Shown: one piece after another, positions 9,749-18,361 of the stretch
Numbering within the stretch: position 1 is the first letter of the stretch
Layout of the letters: every line of letters starts with the position of its first letter
Source: Catenovulum sediminis
GTDB lineage: Bacteria; Pseudomonadota; Gammaproteobacteria; Enterobacterales; Alteromonadaceae
DNA: 64,000 bases
Direction of reading: 5' to 3'
Assembly: GCF_007289895.1 (NCBI RefSeq)
Contig: NZ_CP041660.1
Location: 620,001-684,000 of the forward strand
Notes under the pieces: model-generated
What the model saw: the letters and a program-made list of their open reading frames with translations, nothing else
Told to the model about the DNA's origin: nothing
Databases searched by the model: none
Made by a program: the position numbers and the translations under genes

Positions 9749-10883
9749 CCATAATTCCTAAATGAAAATTAATTCTTTTTATAAAAGCTTGTAGATTTTT
9801 TTCTTTATTAAACACTGCAAACTGTTTTTTGCAATGTTCGACTAACGTAAAATATAAATTGGGATTGCCCGTAATATCATGAAGTAATGCGAGTGCCCCG
9901 CGATAATCTCCCTTTTCAAATAAAAATTCGCGAGGCAAACATTCAAGCATCCCATCGATTGCCGAGGCTATAACAATTTTATTTTTGTTAATAGCATCGA
10001 TCATGACTAACGGAACCCCTTCAAAATTGGAAGGAATGATCACCCCATCCATCCTATCGAGCAAAGTTTCTACCTCATCAGACGAACACCAGCCATGAAA
10101 TATAACTCGTTCAGAGTCATGGCATAAATGTCTCAATTCATTAGACTCTTCAGATTCATTATCACCAATCACATGAAAAAACAAATTAGATGCTATCTTG
10201 TGTTTCAATACCTCTTTAAAAAAATCGTATTGCCGCTTTTGTAAATTATCTACCCGGCCTATTATTGCGAAGTTAAAATCATTTCCTCTTTTTTGTGGGT
10301 ACTCTGAGGAAGGGATCACATCTGTAAAATTATAAACAATCGCGCTTTTTGACAACGGGACATCAAAATTATTTAACAATTCTTGCTGGTTAAATTTAGA
10401 AATAGTAATAATCTCATGGGGCAATTTATAATAAATGGCTTTATTAATCCTGTCGCGAATCCCGCCCAAGAAAACACCTATGTCTTTACTTTTCTTAGTA
10501 ATGGGTAAGTAACTCAACGTTTTAATTCCCGAAAATCGTGAAACTAATAAAGAGAGTGAACCGATCTCAATAGTTCCCTGAACTACTACACATATATCCG
10601 GGCTAAAATGCTTAATTGTTTGCCGTATACTAAAAAAATCTTTGATGCATAAAAAGTTGGTTAAAGGGCGAACTTTTAATTTGGAGAATGATAACTCGAC
10701 AAAATTAAAATTTACAAAATCTTTTTCCAGTTGAATTAACGCTTCTCTTAGCTTTAAGTTATCTTTATCAATTAGCATCCTCACGTGAAACGAAGTAGTC
10801 GATAGAACACCCTTAAGATAACCTAAAAATATGATTTCATGCCCACCAAATATTTTAGACTCGTCAATAAAAAAAACTTTCAT
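9735..10883 (-). CDS. Glycosyltransferase family 4, first of three in a row
   Basis: 382 residues. The N-terminus MKVFFIDESKIFGGHEI places a GGHE motif where GT4 proteins bind acceptor. The donor domain has FAIIGRVDNLQKRQYDFF, VIGDNES, and PSNFEGVPLVMIDAINKN with the E-x7-D variant of the donor motif. An IxVVQGTIEIGSL segment is typical of the family. It is the first glycosyltransferase after wzy and is separated from it by 67 bp. Specificity is unknown. Confidence 0.84.
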   Translation of the reverse strand: MKVFFIDESKIFGGHEIIFLGYLKGVLSTTSFHVRMLIDKDNLKLREALIQLEKDFVNFNFVELSFSKLKVRPLTNFLCIKDFFSIRQTIKHFSPDICVVVQGTIEIGSLSLLVSRFSGIKTLSYLPITKKSKDIGVFLGGIRDRINKAIYYKLPHEIITISKFNQQELLNNFDVPLSKSAIVYNFTDVIPSSEYPQKRGNDFNFAIIGRVDNLQKRQYDFFKEVLKHKIASNLFFHVIGDNESEESNELRHLCHDSERVIFHGWCSSDEVETLLDRMDGVIIPSNFEGVPLVMIDAINKNKIVIASAIDGMLECLPREFLFEKGDYRGALALLHDITGNPNLYFTLVEHCKKQFAVFNKEKNLQAFIKRINFHLGIMDDYK

Positions 10884-10950
10884 ATAACTTAAAATACCAT
10901 AAAAAATGCCCTAGAATCGACAATTGAACCGATAGAGCAAAGATAAACAA

Positions 10951-12060
10951 TCATACGCCATTTCTCTTAAAGTACTGAGTTCTGTATAATTTAGGAAAAT
11001 ATAAAATAATCGATAAAAACACTGCCTGCATTACAAATTGCTGTAAGAAAATTTCCGGACCATGCCGCATAAAATGCATTATATTAACCAATAAAATTAA
11101 AACCGCGGCGCTACCAACCAACATTGAAGTTAAATAATAGATTGTCGAAAATACTAATAAGTACACAAACATTCCAACTAACCAACTATCACCAAACACT
11201 GCAATAAAGTAAGCAACAGGATGTAACGCTAAACCATGCCCCACCTGATAGCGATAATATGAACTCAACTCTTGGACAACTAACCACCAACTTGATATAA
11301 CTTTATTAAACTCAACAGCCCAACCTACCGTAGCATAAACCCCAATAAATTCAGAAAAAACAGCATAAACATCAAGTAAAATATTAGCATCTGAGTTAAA
11401 CGTTAAAGCCCTAACTACATATATTGCTATTAAAAAAGCCATACCACCTATACACGCATAAATAAAAGGTTTCGTAGACTTAATATTTTGACTAATGTCA
11501 CTTCGATATAAGAGAATACCGACTAGATAGAATACAAACTTTTTTCCCATAAATAAGATATCTATATATACAAACAAAAAACTCAAAAGTAATAGCTTTT
11601 TACGGTTAACAAATGCAGCCATATACAGAAAGCCACAAACAAATATATAAGATGTACCGCTAAAAAGAAAAACATGTTGTTTTTCCAGTAAAATATCTCT
11701 TTCATTTATACCAGAAATCAAACGATAATATGTACCAGACAGTGCAAGTACAGTTAATTGAACAATAAATATTAAATATATAAATTGTAAGGCATTAGTT
11801 GAAAGTTGTGGGATATAATCTACTCGCTTGACCCACTTATTCCGTCTCAAAATCAAGTAAAAAAACAAAATACAAAGCATAAAGCTAATAAGAACAGCAT
11901 ATTCGCCATCCTTTTTGAAGGCTGAAAACACATAAAAATCATCAGGTAAAATGTAGGAACACAGATACGGCACAACAAAATAGCAGAGCAAAAGTACATA
12001 GCAAAATAGTGCACTATTTTTTAGGTCTGCGTTTCCTTTTTTTTGAAGCTTTATTGTCAT
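10951..12060 (-). CDS. wzy: O-antigen/exopolysaccharide polymerase-like membrane protein (Wzy)
   Basis: 369 residues from the ATG at 12060. About ten to twelve hydrophobic segments are visible, beginning ALFCYVLLLCYFVVPYLC, with a long periplasmic-type loop around residues 270-300 (SSWWLVVQELSSYYRYQVGH). Sequence identity in Wzy proteins is low, so the call rests on topology, length and position directly after wzx and among glycosyltransferases. The wzx stop and this start overlap as TAATG, giving translational coupling. An in-frame TTG two codons upstream is possible but the ATG is preferred. It would join repeat units at the periplasmic face. Confidence 0.72.
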   Translation of the reverse strand: MTIKLQKKGNADLKNSALFCYVLLLCYFVVPYLCSYILPDDFYVFSAFKKDGEYAVLISFMLCILFFYLILRRNKWVKRVDYIPQLSTNALQFIYLIFIVQLTVLALSGTYYRLISGINERDILLEKQHVFLFSGTSYIFVCGFLYMAAFVNRKKLLLLSFLFVYIDILFMGKKFVFYLVGILLYRSDISQNIKSTKPFIYACIGGMAFLIAIYVVRALTFNSDANILLDVYAVFSEFIGVYATVGWAVEFNKVISSWWLVVQELSSYYRYQVGHGLALHPVAYFIAVFGDSWLVGMFVYLLVFSTIYYLTSMLVGSAAVLILLVNIMHFMRHGPEIFLQQFVMQAVFLSIILYFPKLYRTQYFKRNGV

Positions 12061-13445
12061 TAACAAACCCTATACCCAGCTAAACATTTTCTAGTTGCAA
12101 AGCAACTCACTAAAAACACCCCCCCCCAAGCAAGCCCCCCCCATTGAAAGCTCCCACTATTCAATAAGCTTAATGGCAACAATAACGTAATCAGTGTCAA
12201 CCCGTAAGTCTTTATGCGTCCGAAAGGCTTCCAAAGATAAATAGAAAACTCAGTTTTCAATACCAATAAAACAAAAAACGATATCGCAGTAGCGCTCGCC
12301 GCCCCTGATGCTCCGTACTTTGGTACCAGAAAAAAATTACCACCTAGGTTAACAACAGATGCGATAAATGTCGCTAAAAGCGAAAAATGCGTTTTTTTAG
12401 TAATGCCAATGCCAACCGAGGTAACTTCAGATAACGTATAAAACAATGGATACGCCATGCAAACAACGAGCAAATATTTCACCTTTGCATATTCTTCTGG
12501 AAGAATATAATCCACCAACGGTGCACAAACTCCAACGAAGCAAAACAAAGCAACGATGACAAACAGCATAATATCGGCGACTTTCTTTACCTTATCCATA
12601 CTTTCACCACTTTCAGCCCATTTATAAACCGTTGGTGCCCAAAGTGTAGAAAACACAGATTGTACTATCATAGCGGCACCCGCAAAGCTAACAGCCACAG
12701 AGTAAATACCAAGTTCTTCATAAGTTGACATGCTCCTTAGAAACACTTTATCCATGGCTGTTAATCCCCAAAATGCGATACCGCCAAATAATAATGGAAA
12801 ACCAAACTTAACGACATTCGTATGCTCTAATTTGTCGATTTTATATTTAAGGCTTGGAAGCCAAACACGCCAAGTTTGAATTAAAAAATAGAGAGCAACT
12901 AAAAACACCGAAACAAAGTGAGCTTTAACTAAGTATTCATAGTCATCGTTTAAATGAAGCAGTCCATAAGCCCCAATTGCAAAAATAAAAATGAGCTTTG
13001 GTAAAATAAGACTAAAAGAAAATGCAATGCCTTTTTCCTGCATCCTAAGAATAAGTGATAAAAACCGATTAACCAGCATAAAAAAACAAAATAACGCTAT
13101 AAAATAACCGGCTGTAGGGGAGTTTGTATCAAATAACAGTTCACTATAAAAAGTGGGGAAAACAAGACCTAAAATTAGAAAAATTGATGCTACAACCAAA
13201 GGCAAAAAACTAACGGTTTTAAATAATCGCTCTTTATGCTCAGTTGCGTGATACTCCCGAACATAAGCTTGATCTAACCCTAGGCAACTAACCATTACAA
13301 ATAAACCGCCACAGGTTTGCAGCATCGCGATACGACCAATATCATCGGGCGAAAAAAACCATGCAGTAAGTGGTAAAGTGATAAAGCCAAGAGCCGCACT
13401 ACCCACTGGTCCAAGTGAAAAACTCAAGATTTTTTTAATATTCAC
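12060..13445 (-). CDS. wzx: Polysaccharide flippase (Wzx, MOP superfamily)
   Basis: 461 residues with about 12-14 predicted membrane spans. The start LSFSLGPVGSAALGFITLPLTAWFF matches the N-terminal helix of polysaccharide_synt proteins, followed by DIGRIAMLQ and the GLDQAYVREYHA loop seen in lipopolysaccharide flippases. It moves undecaprenyl-linked repeat units across the inner membrane. Near the C-terminus the coding strand carries runs of 8 and 9 G residues (encoding WGGLAWGGV), so a slipped G would change the last 30 or so residues and move the stop away from the TAATG coupling with wzy. Flippase identity is secure; substrate is not readable. Confidence 0.88.
   Translation of the reverse strand: MNIKKILSFSLGPVGSAALGFITLPLTAWFFSPDDIGRIAMLQTCGGLFVMVSCLGLDQAYVREYHATEHKERLFKTVSFLPLVVASIFLILGLVFPTFYSELLFDTNSPTAGYFIALFCFFMLVNRFLSLILRMQEKGIAFSFSLILPKLIFIFAIGAYGLLHLNDDYEYLVKAHFVSVFLVALYFLIQTWRVWLPSLKYKIDKLEHTNVVKFGFPLLFGGIAFWGLTAMDKVFLRSMSTYEELGIYSVAVSFAGAAMIVQSVFSTLWAPTVYKWAESGESMDKVKKVADIMLFVIVALFCFVGVCAPLVDYILPEEYAKVKYLLVVCMAYPLFYTLSEVTSVGIGITKKTHFSLLATFIASVVNLGGNFFLVPKYGASGAASATAISFFVLLVLKTEFSIYLWKPFGRIKTYGLTLITLLLPLSLLNSGSFQWGGLAWGGVFLVSCFATRKCLAGYRVC
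12119..12142. repeat. Twin homopolymer C tracts (9 C and 8 C) inside the wzx 3' end
   Basis: On the plus strand nine C residues occupy 12119-12127 and eight occupy 12135-12142, with seven bases between. On the coding strand they are poly-G tracts. No other homopolymer of this length was noticed in the window. Tracts of this size are classic sites of slipped-strand mispairing. Confidence 0.95.
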
Positions 13446-13468
13446 AATGCATTATAACCTTGAGTGAT

Positions 13469-14536
13469 TTAACTGAGTTCAGCAGCATATAGCTTGTTTA
13501 ATTGTGATATATAATTTTCTTCTGAAAAGTAATTTTTAATTATTTGCTTATTTTTTTGTTGTTGTTCCTGCGTTAATAATTGGCCATCAAATCGTTCAAT
13601 ATCTAAAACAGTTACCCCTAATTCATTAAATAACTGCCACTGTGTAACATCAGATCGTAAATAAACAGTTTTCCCCAAGCCTATTAGATTAATGGTGTTC
13701 CCCATAGCTTGTTGTCTTTTATGGTTAAAAACAGCTATATCAATACTAGCTAATAATGATAAATACTCACTCAACTTCATAAAATCAGTTAACGGATGAA
13801 ACTTTTCACCAAACAAAAATTTACCTAGCTGTAAAACTCTCTTTTTATTTTCTTCATCACCATATGACAAAGGGACGTAAATATCTGCATATTTACTCCT
13901 AGGTAAATCCTTTAATTTCTCGAAAACCTCATCGTGAAAATTTTCGGGGTTAGCTGAATGTCCAACTAAAATATTTACTAACCCATCATTTCTAATGACA
14001 TCATTACAACTTTGGTCTTTAAAAATGTTGCTTGGGTACATAATACACTCAAAATATTTACCTTTAAGATTCCAGTTCTTTTTCGCGTTTATATAATCCC
14101 CTTTAATATAAGTAACAACACCATACAGGCGCTCTACAACTGATTTTCGTAAAAGAGCCAAAGTTTTTTGCTTTATATTTTTAGCAGGCGGTATGTATAA
14201 GTCGCCTCCCCAAATAACCCAGCAAGTTTTAGATAAATATTTTTTATGAACATACAAGAAAAAAATCAATTTAAAATCAAATAGTCCGTGTATAATTACT
14301 TTATCTGCTGTTTTCAACTTACGGCTAAGTGTTAAAAGAAAATGCGCTTTTTCTTTATAATTTGGAGGTATTACTCTAAAAGAACCAGACTGAGGTAATT
14401 CATATTTTGCATGATAACCAATAATAAAATACTCGTGTTCAAACTCACTGCAATGCTCTTCATTAAACTCTATAAAATCTTTTATAAACTTATCGAATGA
14501 ACAGATGTGAATAATTTTATTTTTATGTTTGATCAC
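13469..14536 (-). CDS. GT56 family glycosyltransferase (WecF/Fuc4NAc-transferase-like)
   Basis: 355 residues resembling TDP-Fuc4NAc:lipid II transferase WecF. Features include IIHICSFDKFIKDFIEF, FIIGYHAKY, the VIHGLFDF segment, CWVIWGGDLYIP (WGGDLY is typical of GT56) and ILVGHSANPENFHDEVFEKL in the C-terminal domain. WecF uses dTDP-4-acetamido-4,6-dideoxygalactose. Here the neighbouring genes make a dTDP-4-formamido sugar, so this enzyme is the best candidate to transfer it. The start is a GTG at 14536 overlapping the previous stop as GTGA, indicating translational coupling. Confidence 0.8.
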   Translation of the reverse strand: MIKHKNKIIHICSFDKFIKDFIEFNEEHCSEFEHEYFIIGYHAKYELPQSGSFRVIPPNYKEKAHFLLTLSRKLKTADKVIIHGLFDFKLIFFLYVHKKYLSKTCWVIWGGDLYIPPAKNIKQKTLALLRKSVVERLYGVVTYIKGDYINAKKNWNLKGKYFECIMYPSNIFKDQSCNDVIRNDGLVNILVGHSANPENFHDEVFEKLKDLPRSKYADIYVPLSYGDEENKKRVLQLGKFLFGEKFHPLTDFMKLSEYLSLLASIDIAVFNHKRQQAMGNTINLIGLGKTVYLRSDVTQWQLFNELGVTVLDIERFDGQLLTQEQQQKNKQIIKNYFSEENYISQLNKLYAAELS

Positions 14537-15513
14537 GATTTTTTCTCAACAACCGCTTGAATAGCTTTAACTTGATCATAGATTTGCTGGTATTCAAATT
14601 CAAAATCTGCACTTGTAATAACATTGCTTATATAGGCAAACATAGTCACAAAGTGATTATCCATTCCAATTTCTATGTCTTCTTGTAATTTACCGTTATG
14701 ATGGATCAATATATTACTTTCATAAGTTTCTGGTTTTGAAAATGCCCTATCTACCATTACATGCCCTTTTTCTAACCAAATACGAATTTGGTTAATATAA
14801 CTGGCACCAAACTTCCAACTACACATAGCTAATTGGTTTTTATCATTGCTTAAAACTGCATTACCTGCGATATCAACTTCAAAGTCTTTGTCCGTTACAA
14901 CTCTCGCCCATTCTACCTTTGGGTTAGCTCCCAATAGAATGCGTGCTGAAGATAATGTATAGGCACCGGCATCATATAATGCACCACCTTCCAAATCTTT
15001 GGAGTATCTAATATCATCGTTAGGCAAATGAGGGAAACCAAATTCACACTCAATGCGGACAATTTCACCGTACTTTTCAGAAGCTAAAAGCTCTTGAAGC
15101 TGCATAAATTGATTATGGAAGCGGTACATAAATGCCTCCATAACTAAAACCCCATTTGCTCTTGCTAATTCAATGATCTCTTCAACCTGCTGAAGATTAG
15201 TCAGAGCTGTTTTTTCAACTAAAACAGATTTTTTTGCAGTAATGCATTTTTTAATTTGCTCGTAATGTATTCCAGTTGGACTACTTAGATATACTAAATC
15301 CACCTCAATGTCTGACAACAATTCCTGTTCGTTAGGATATTTTTTACATTGAGTCTTAGAGCATACCTTGTCTAGTACCGCTTCATTTCTTGTGTAAGCA
15401 CCAACTAATTTTACATTGGCGCATCGCTCAATGGCTGGAATGATATTTTTCTGGGCATGCTGGCCAATTGTCCAACATGCAACACCAAGTTTTTGCATAG
15501 CTAAACTACTCAT
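14533..15513 (-). CDS. Gfo/Idh/MocA oxidoreductase, probable dTDP-3,4-diketo-2,6-dideoxyglucose 3-ketoreductase
   Basis: 326 residues. A dinucleotide-binding N-terminus (LGVACWTIGQHAQ, where a GxGxxA-like loop is degenerate) is followed by VLVEKTALTN with the EK(P/T) motif carrying the catalytic lysine, then GGALYDAGAYTLSSARI, the GxxxDxGxY signature of this family. In deoxysugar pathways such as that for forosamine (SpnN) and KijD10, Gfo/Idh enzymes reduce C-3 of the product of a 2,3-dehydratase. The gene overlaps the 2,3-dehydratase gene by 4 bp, which supports that role by inference. A later ATG (residue 6, MQKLGVACW) is an alternative start. Confidence 0.8.
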   Translation of the reverse strand: MSSLAMQKLGVACWTIGQHAQKNIIPAIERCANVKLVGAYTRNEAVLDKVCSKTQCKKYPNEQELLSDIEVDLVYLSSPTGIHYEQIKKCITAKKSVLVEKTALTNLQQVEEIIELARANGVLVMEAFMYRFHNQFMQLQELLASEKYGEIVRIECEFGFPHLPNDDIRYSKDLEGGALYDAGAYTLSSARILLGANPKVEWARVVTDKDFEVDIAGNAVLSNDKNQLAMCSWKFGASYINQIRIWLEKGHVMVDRAFSKPETYESNILIHHNGKLQEDIEIGMDNHFVTMFAYISNVITSADFEFEYQQIYDQVKAIQAVVEKKS

Positions 15514-16286
15514 AAATGTGAAATAATACCCCGAATATGAGGGTTAACCCATGAATTTTGCTTTATCAATTCTTTCAACTGATAAAGGCTTGCCCAATAA
15601 AAATTACCTGTAAATTCTAATTGAGTATCTTCTGGAACCTCGACTAACATGCCTTTATTTCGTTTTAAATGTAATCGCCCACCATCTTCTGACATCCACT
15701 GCGAAAACAATACAGTACCATCATTTTTTTCTGGGAATTCAAAGTATTCAGAGAACTTGGGTTTTCTCCCACCATGGGCTTGTTTCAAATTGCTGAAAGT
15801 GGCTTGAAGTGTCGGGCTAATTTGCACTTTATCTGGATTTCCAGGTTCAGCCTTAGCTTCAACTAAATAGTGGGGTACACCATCGATTCGTTTGCGTAAT
15901 AAACCTAACAAACCACCGTCGAAACCAACTTGAGTTAGTATAGGTTGATCCCAACCACCTGAAACTTCCCTATCGGCTGTAAAAGCGACTCTTACACCTT
16001 GGACAACAAAAAATTCACCAGACTTGTGACTAACCCAACCTGTTTCAGGGTCTATATTCCAGCCATTGCATTCACTCAATGGAATATCTTCGATTGTCAT
16101 TTGACAATTTTTTTGCTGCTCTAAAAACCAGCTACTAAACATCTCTAAATCGCCAACAACGGACCAGTCACGAAATGATTCAAATTGTGTTTCAGCTCTC
16201 AATTGCGTCACTTCAAAGTTATGGTCTTCTAAATAGCTAATATATTTCTCTAGTTTATTCTTATATTCAGTAGTCACTAAAAACAT
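15510..16286 (-). CDS. NDP-hexose 2,3-dehydratase family protein, half-length form
   Basis: 258 residues. Family landmarks are WNIDPETGWVSHKSGEFFVVQGVRV, then GWDQPILTQVGFDGGLLGLL, VEAKAEPGNPDKVQISPTLQATFSN and EDGGRLHLKRN, all in the order expected for one hexose_dehydrat (PF03559-type) repeat. Antibiotic-pathway members (TylX3, SpnO, EvaA) contain two such repeats and are nearly twice this length. Here both ends are pinned by overlaps with neighbours, so the gene is intact and simply has a single repeat. It should remove the 2-OH of dTDP-4-keto-6-deoxyglucose to give the 3,4-diketo-2,6-dideoxy sugar. Confidence 0.82.
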   Translation of the reverse strand: MFLVTTEYKNKLEKYISYLEDHNFEVTQLRAETQFESFRDWSVVGDLEMFSSWFLEQQKNCQMTIEDIPLSECNGWNIDPETGWVSHKSGEFFVVQGVRVAFTADREVSGGWDQPILTQVGFDGGLLGLLRKRIDGVPHYLVEAKAEPGNPDKVQISPTLQATFSNLKQAHGGRKPKFSEYFEFPEKNDGTVLFSQWMSEDGGRLHLKRNKGMLVEVPEDTQLEFTGNFYWASLYQLKELIKQNSWVNPHIRGIISHL

Positions 16287-17410
16287 CCCTTTATTAATTT
16301 TATAATTTCAGACACTTGTGTGAGCGTCAACTGGTTATGGAAAGGCAGGCGAAGTACGCGTTTTGCATATTCTTCTGTAACTGGCAACGTATCGGCTGAA
16401 TAACCCATTTTTAAGCCGACAGGTGATGAGTGCAAGGGAATATAGCCGATATAAGCATGAACATTATTTTCTTTTAATAATTCTCGAACTTTATCTGCAT
16501 CAACTTCACTGTTAAAAACCACAAAAAACGCGTGATAATTAGACTTATAATCATCTTGAAAATCTGGGTAATGCAAGATATCGGCATCTTTAAGAGGTGT
16601 TAAACCAGCATTATACTCATCATAAATAACTTTTCTTTCTGCTAAGTTTTGTTCAACAGCTTCTAGTTGTGCATATAAGAAGGCAGTTTGCAACTCGGTG
16701 GGATAAAAACTACCGCCAATCTCCACCCAAGAATATTTGTTAGCAATACCTTTTAATACGTCTTGTCGGTTTGTACCTCTTTCCCAAATATAAGTTGCTC
16801 TGTCGATAACGTTATTGTCTTTTACAAGAAGTGCACCAGACAAACCAGCATGTATATTCTTAGTTTCATGAAATGAAAAGCAACCGAAATCGCCAATGCT
16901 TCCCAGCGCTTTACCGCCTATAAAACAATTAAATGCTTGAGCGGCGTCTTCAACTAAATAGATATCTTTTTCATCACAAATATCTCTAAAATCATAAATA
17001 TCTGCACAATAACCACCATAGTGCACGACCACGACAGCAGTTGTATTTGCATTAATTTTAGATTTCACATCATCAACATCCAACATCATTGTTTTAGGAT
17101 TGACTTCAGCAAATATAAGTTTAAAGCCAGCTCGTGCAAATGCAGATGCGGTTGATGAAAAGGTGTAAGAAGGTAAAATTATTTCTTGCTCTTTACCAGT
17201 ATCTCTTAATAAGAGCGCTGTGATCTCTAATGCAGAGGTACAACTATCAGTAATTAATACATTTTCAACATTCAATTGCGCTTTTATAAACTCAGTACAG
17301 AGCTTGGTATATTTACCATTGCCATAGAAATGCTTTTGAGCGAAAACATCTTGTATGTACTCCAGCTCGTTACCAGCAAGAAAAGGTTCGTTAAATTTAA
17401 TAGTGTCCAT
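16277..17410 (-). CDS. wecE: dTDP-4-keto-6-deoxyhexose 4-aminotransferase (WecE/RffA-like)
   Basis: 377 residues of the DegT/DnrJ/EryC1 PLP family. The N-terminus IKFNEPFLAGNELEYI and GNGKYTKLC match WecE. TDSCTSALEI gives the phosphate-binding region, VEDAAQAFNC the PLP-ring aspartate, and SFHETKNIHAGLSGAL the Schiff-base lysine. WecE makes dTDP-4-amino-4,6-dideoxygalactose. In this cluster, with a 2,3-dehydratase and 3-ketoreductase, the likely substrate is the 2-deoxy form. It overlaps the downstream dehydratase gene by 10 bp and follows the formyltransferase by 2 bp. Confidence 0.9.
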   Translation of the reverse strand: MDTIKFNEPFLAGNELEYIQDVFAQKHFYGNGKYTKLCTEFIKAQLNVENVLITDSCTSALEITALLLRDTGKEQEIILPSYTFSSTASAFARAGFKLIFAEVNPKTMMLDVDDVKSKINANTTAVVVVHYGGYCADIYDFRDICDEKDIYLVEDAAQAFNCFIGGKALGSIGDFGCFSFHETKNIHAGLSGALLVKDNNVIDRATYIWERGTNRQDVLKGIANKYSWVEIGGSFYPTELQTAFLYAQLEAVEQNLAERKVIYDEYNAGLTPLKDADILHYPDFQDDYKSNYHAFFVVFNSEVDADKVRELLKENNVHAYIGYIPLHSSPVGLKMGYSADTLPVTEEYAKRVLRLPFHNQLTLTQVSEIIKLIKGCF

Positions 17411-17412
17411 AA

Positions 17413-18336
17413 TTATCTCAAAGTCATACTTATTTTGTTAAAAACACAGCTCGCATTTTCAATGCTCTTTCCTTCGATTTGAACTTTTCGGATAAAAAGA
17501 AGTCCATCACCAGTGCCTACATAACTTCCTTTACCTTGCACAATTTTAACTACTCGACCTGGTTGCAATCCAACATATTTTTTATCGTTGGCGACATCAG
17601 CTTCAAGCACTAATATTTTTTCTTCATTTAATTTACAAAAAGCTCCAGGGTATGGGGGCGCGTAAGACCTAATTAAATTTCTTATTTGTTCCGCTGTTTG
17701 ATTCCAATTAATCCTAAAATCATCGGGGATCGCTTTACATGTATATGTAGCATTTGAGTGATTTTGCTCAGTCAATGTGTAATTACCTTGCCGAAATTGT
17801 GGTATATACTCATCCAATATAGAGAGGTAAGTATTCGTAACTTTTTCAACGACATCACCAATATAATCAGATTTATTTATAGTCACTTTTTTTTGGGCTA
17901 CGATTGGCCCTTCATCCATTTCATCGCTAATTTTAAATAGACTTGCACCAGTATATTCCTCGCCGTTTCTTAAAGCCCATACACTTGGCCCAAAACCTCT
18001 ATACTCAGGTAAATAGGAATCATGAAATACAAAACAACCGATTTTGGCTGATGAATACACTGATTTTGGTATAAGATAACGCCATCCAATAACTAAAATA
18101 AGATCAGGGCTCTCATCCCATATAAAATTATAGTCAGGATTGTGCACTTTATTTGTCAAATAAAATTGGCCACCTAACTTGACAGTAGCCATTTTTATGC
18201 CTTCACTAAATTCCGGTTCCCAAGCCTCCTCTTTAAAGCTGAAAACCGTCAGCTTATCTGAGTTAGACAAATGTTCACCTATTTTATTAAGACAGAGTAA
18301 CCCTCTTGTGGCGGCAGCCAATAAAACTATATTCAT
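17413..18336 (-). CDS. Sugar N-formyltransferase (methionyl-tRNA formyltransferase-like)
   Basis: 307 residues. The catalytic domain shows VIGWRYLIPKSVYSSAKIG, then FHDSYLPEYRGFGPSVWAL (the H-x-S-x-LP-x-x-RG formyltransferase signature with catalytic His) and DEMDEGPIV carrying the conserved Asp. An OB-fold-like C-terminal part (GRVVKIVQGKGSYVGTGDGLLFI) follows. This architecture matches sugar N-formyltransferases that use N10-formyl-THF on dTDP-4-amino sugars. True Fmt would sit with def, which is absent. It directly precedes the 4-aminotransferase gene in the transcript order, so formylation of that amine is the natural reading. Confidence 0.87.
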   Translation of the reverse strand: MNIVLLAAATRGLLCLNKIGEHLSNSDKLTVFSFKEEAWEPEFSEGIKMATVKLGGQFYLTNKVHNPDYNFIWDESPDLILVIGWRYLIPKSVYSSAKIGCFVFHDSYLPEYRGFGPSVWALRNGEEYTGASLFKISDEMDEGPIVAQKKVTINKSDYIGDVVEKVTNTYLSILDEYIPQFRQGNYTLTEQNHSNATYTCKAIPDDFRINWNQTAEQIRNLIRSYAPPYPGAFCKLNEEKILVLEADVANDKKYVGLQPGRVVKIVQGKGSYVGTGDGLLFIRKVQIEGKSIENASCVFNKISMTLR

Positions 18337-18361
18337 TTAATTAAAACCTATAATTTATTTT

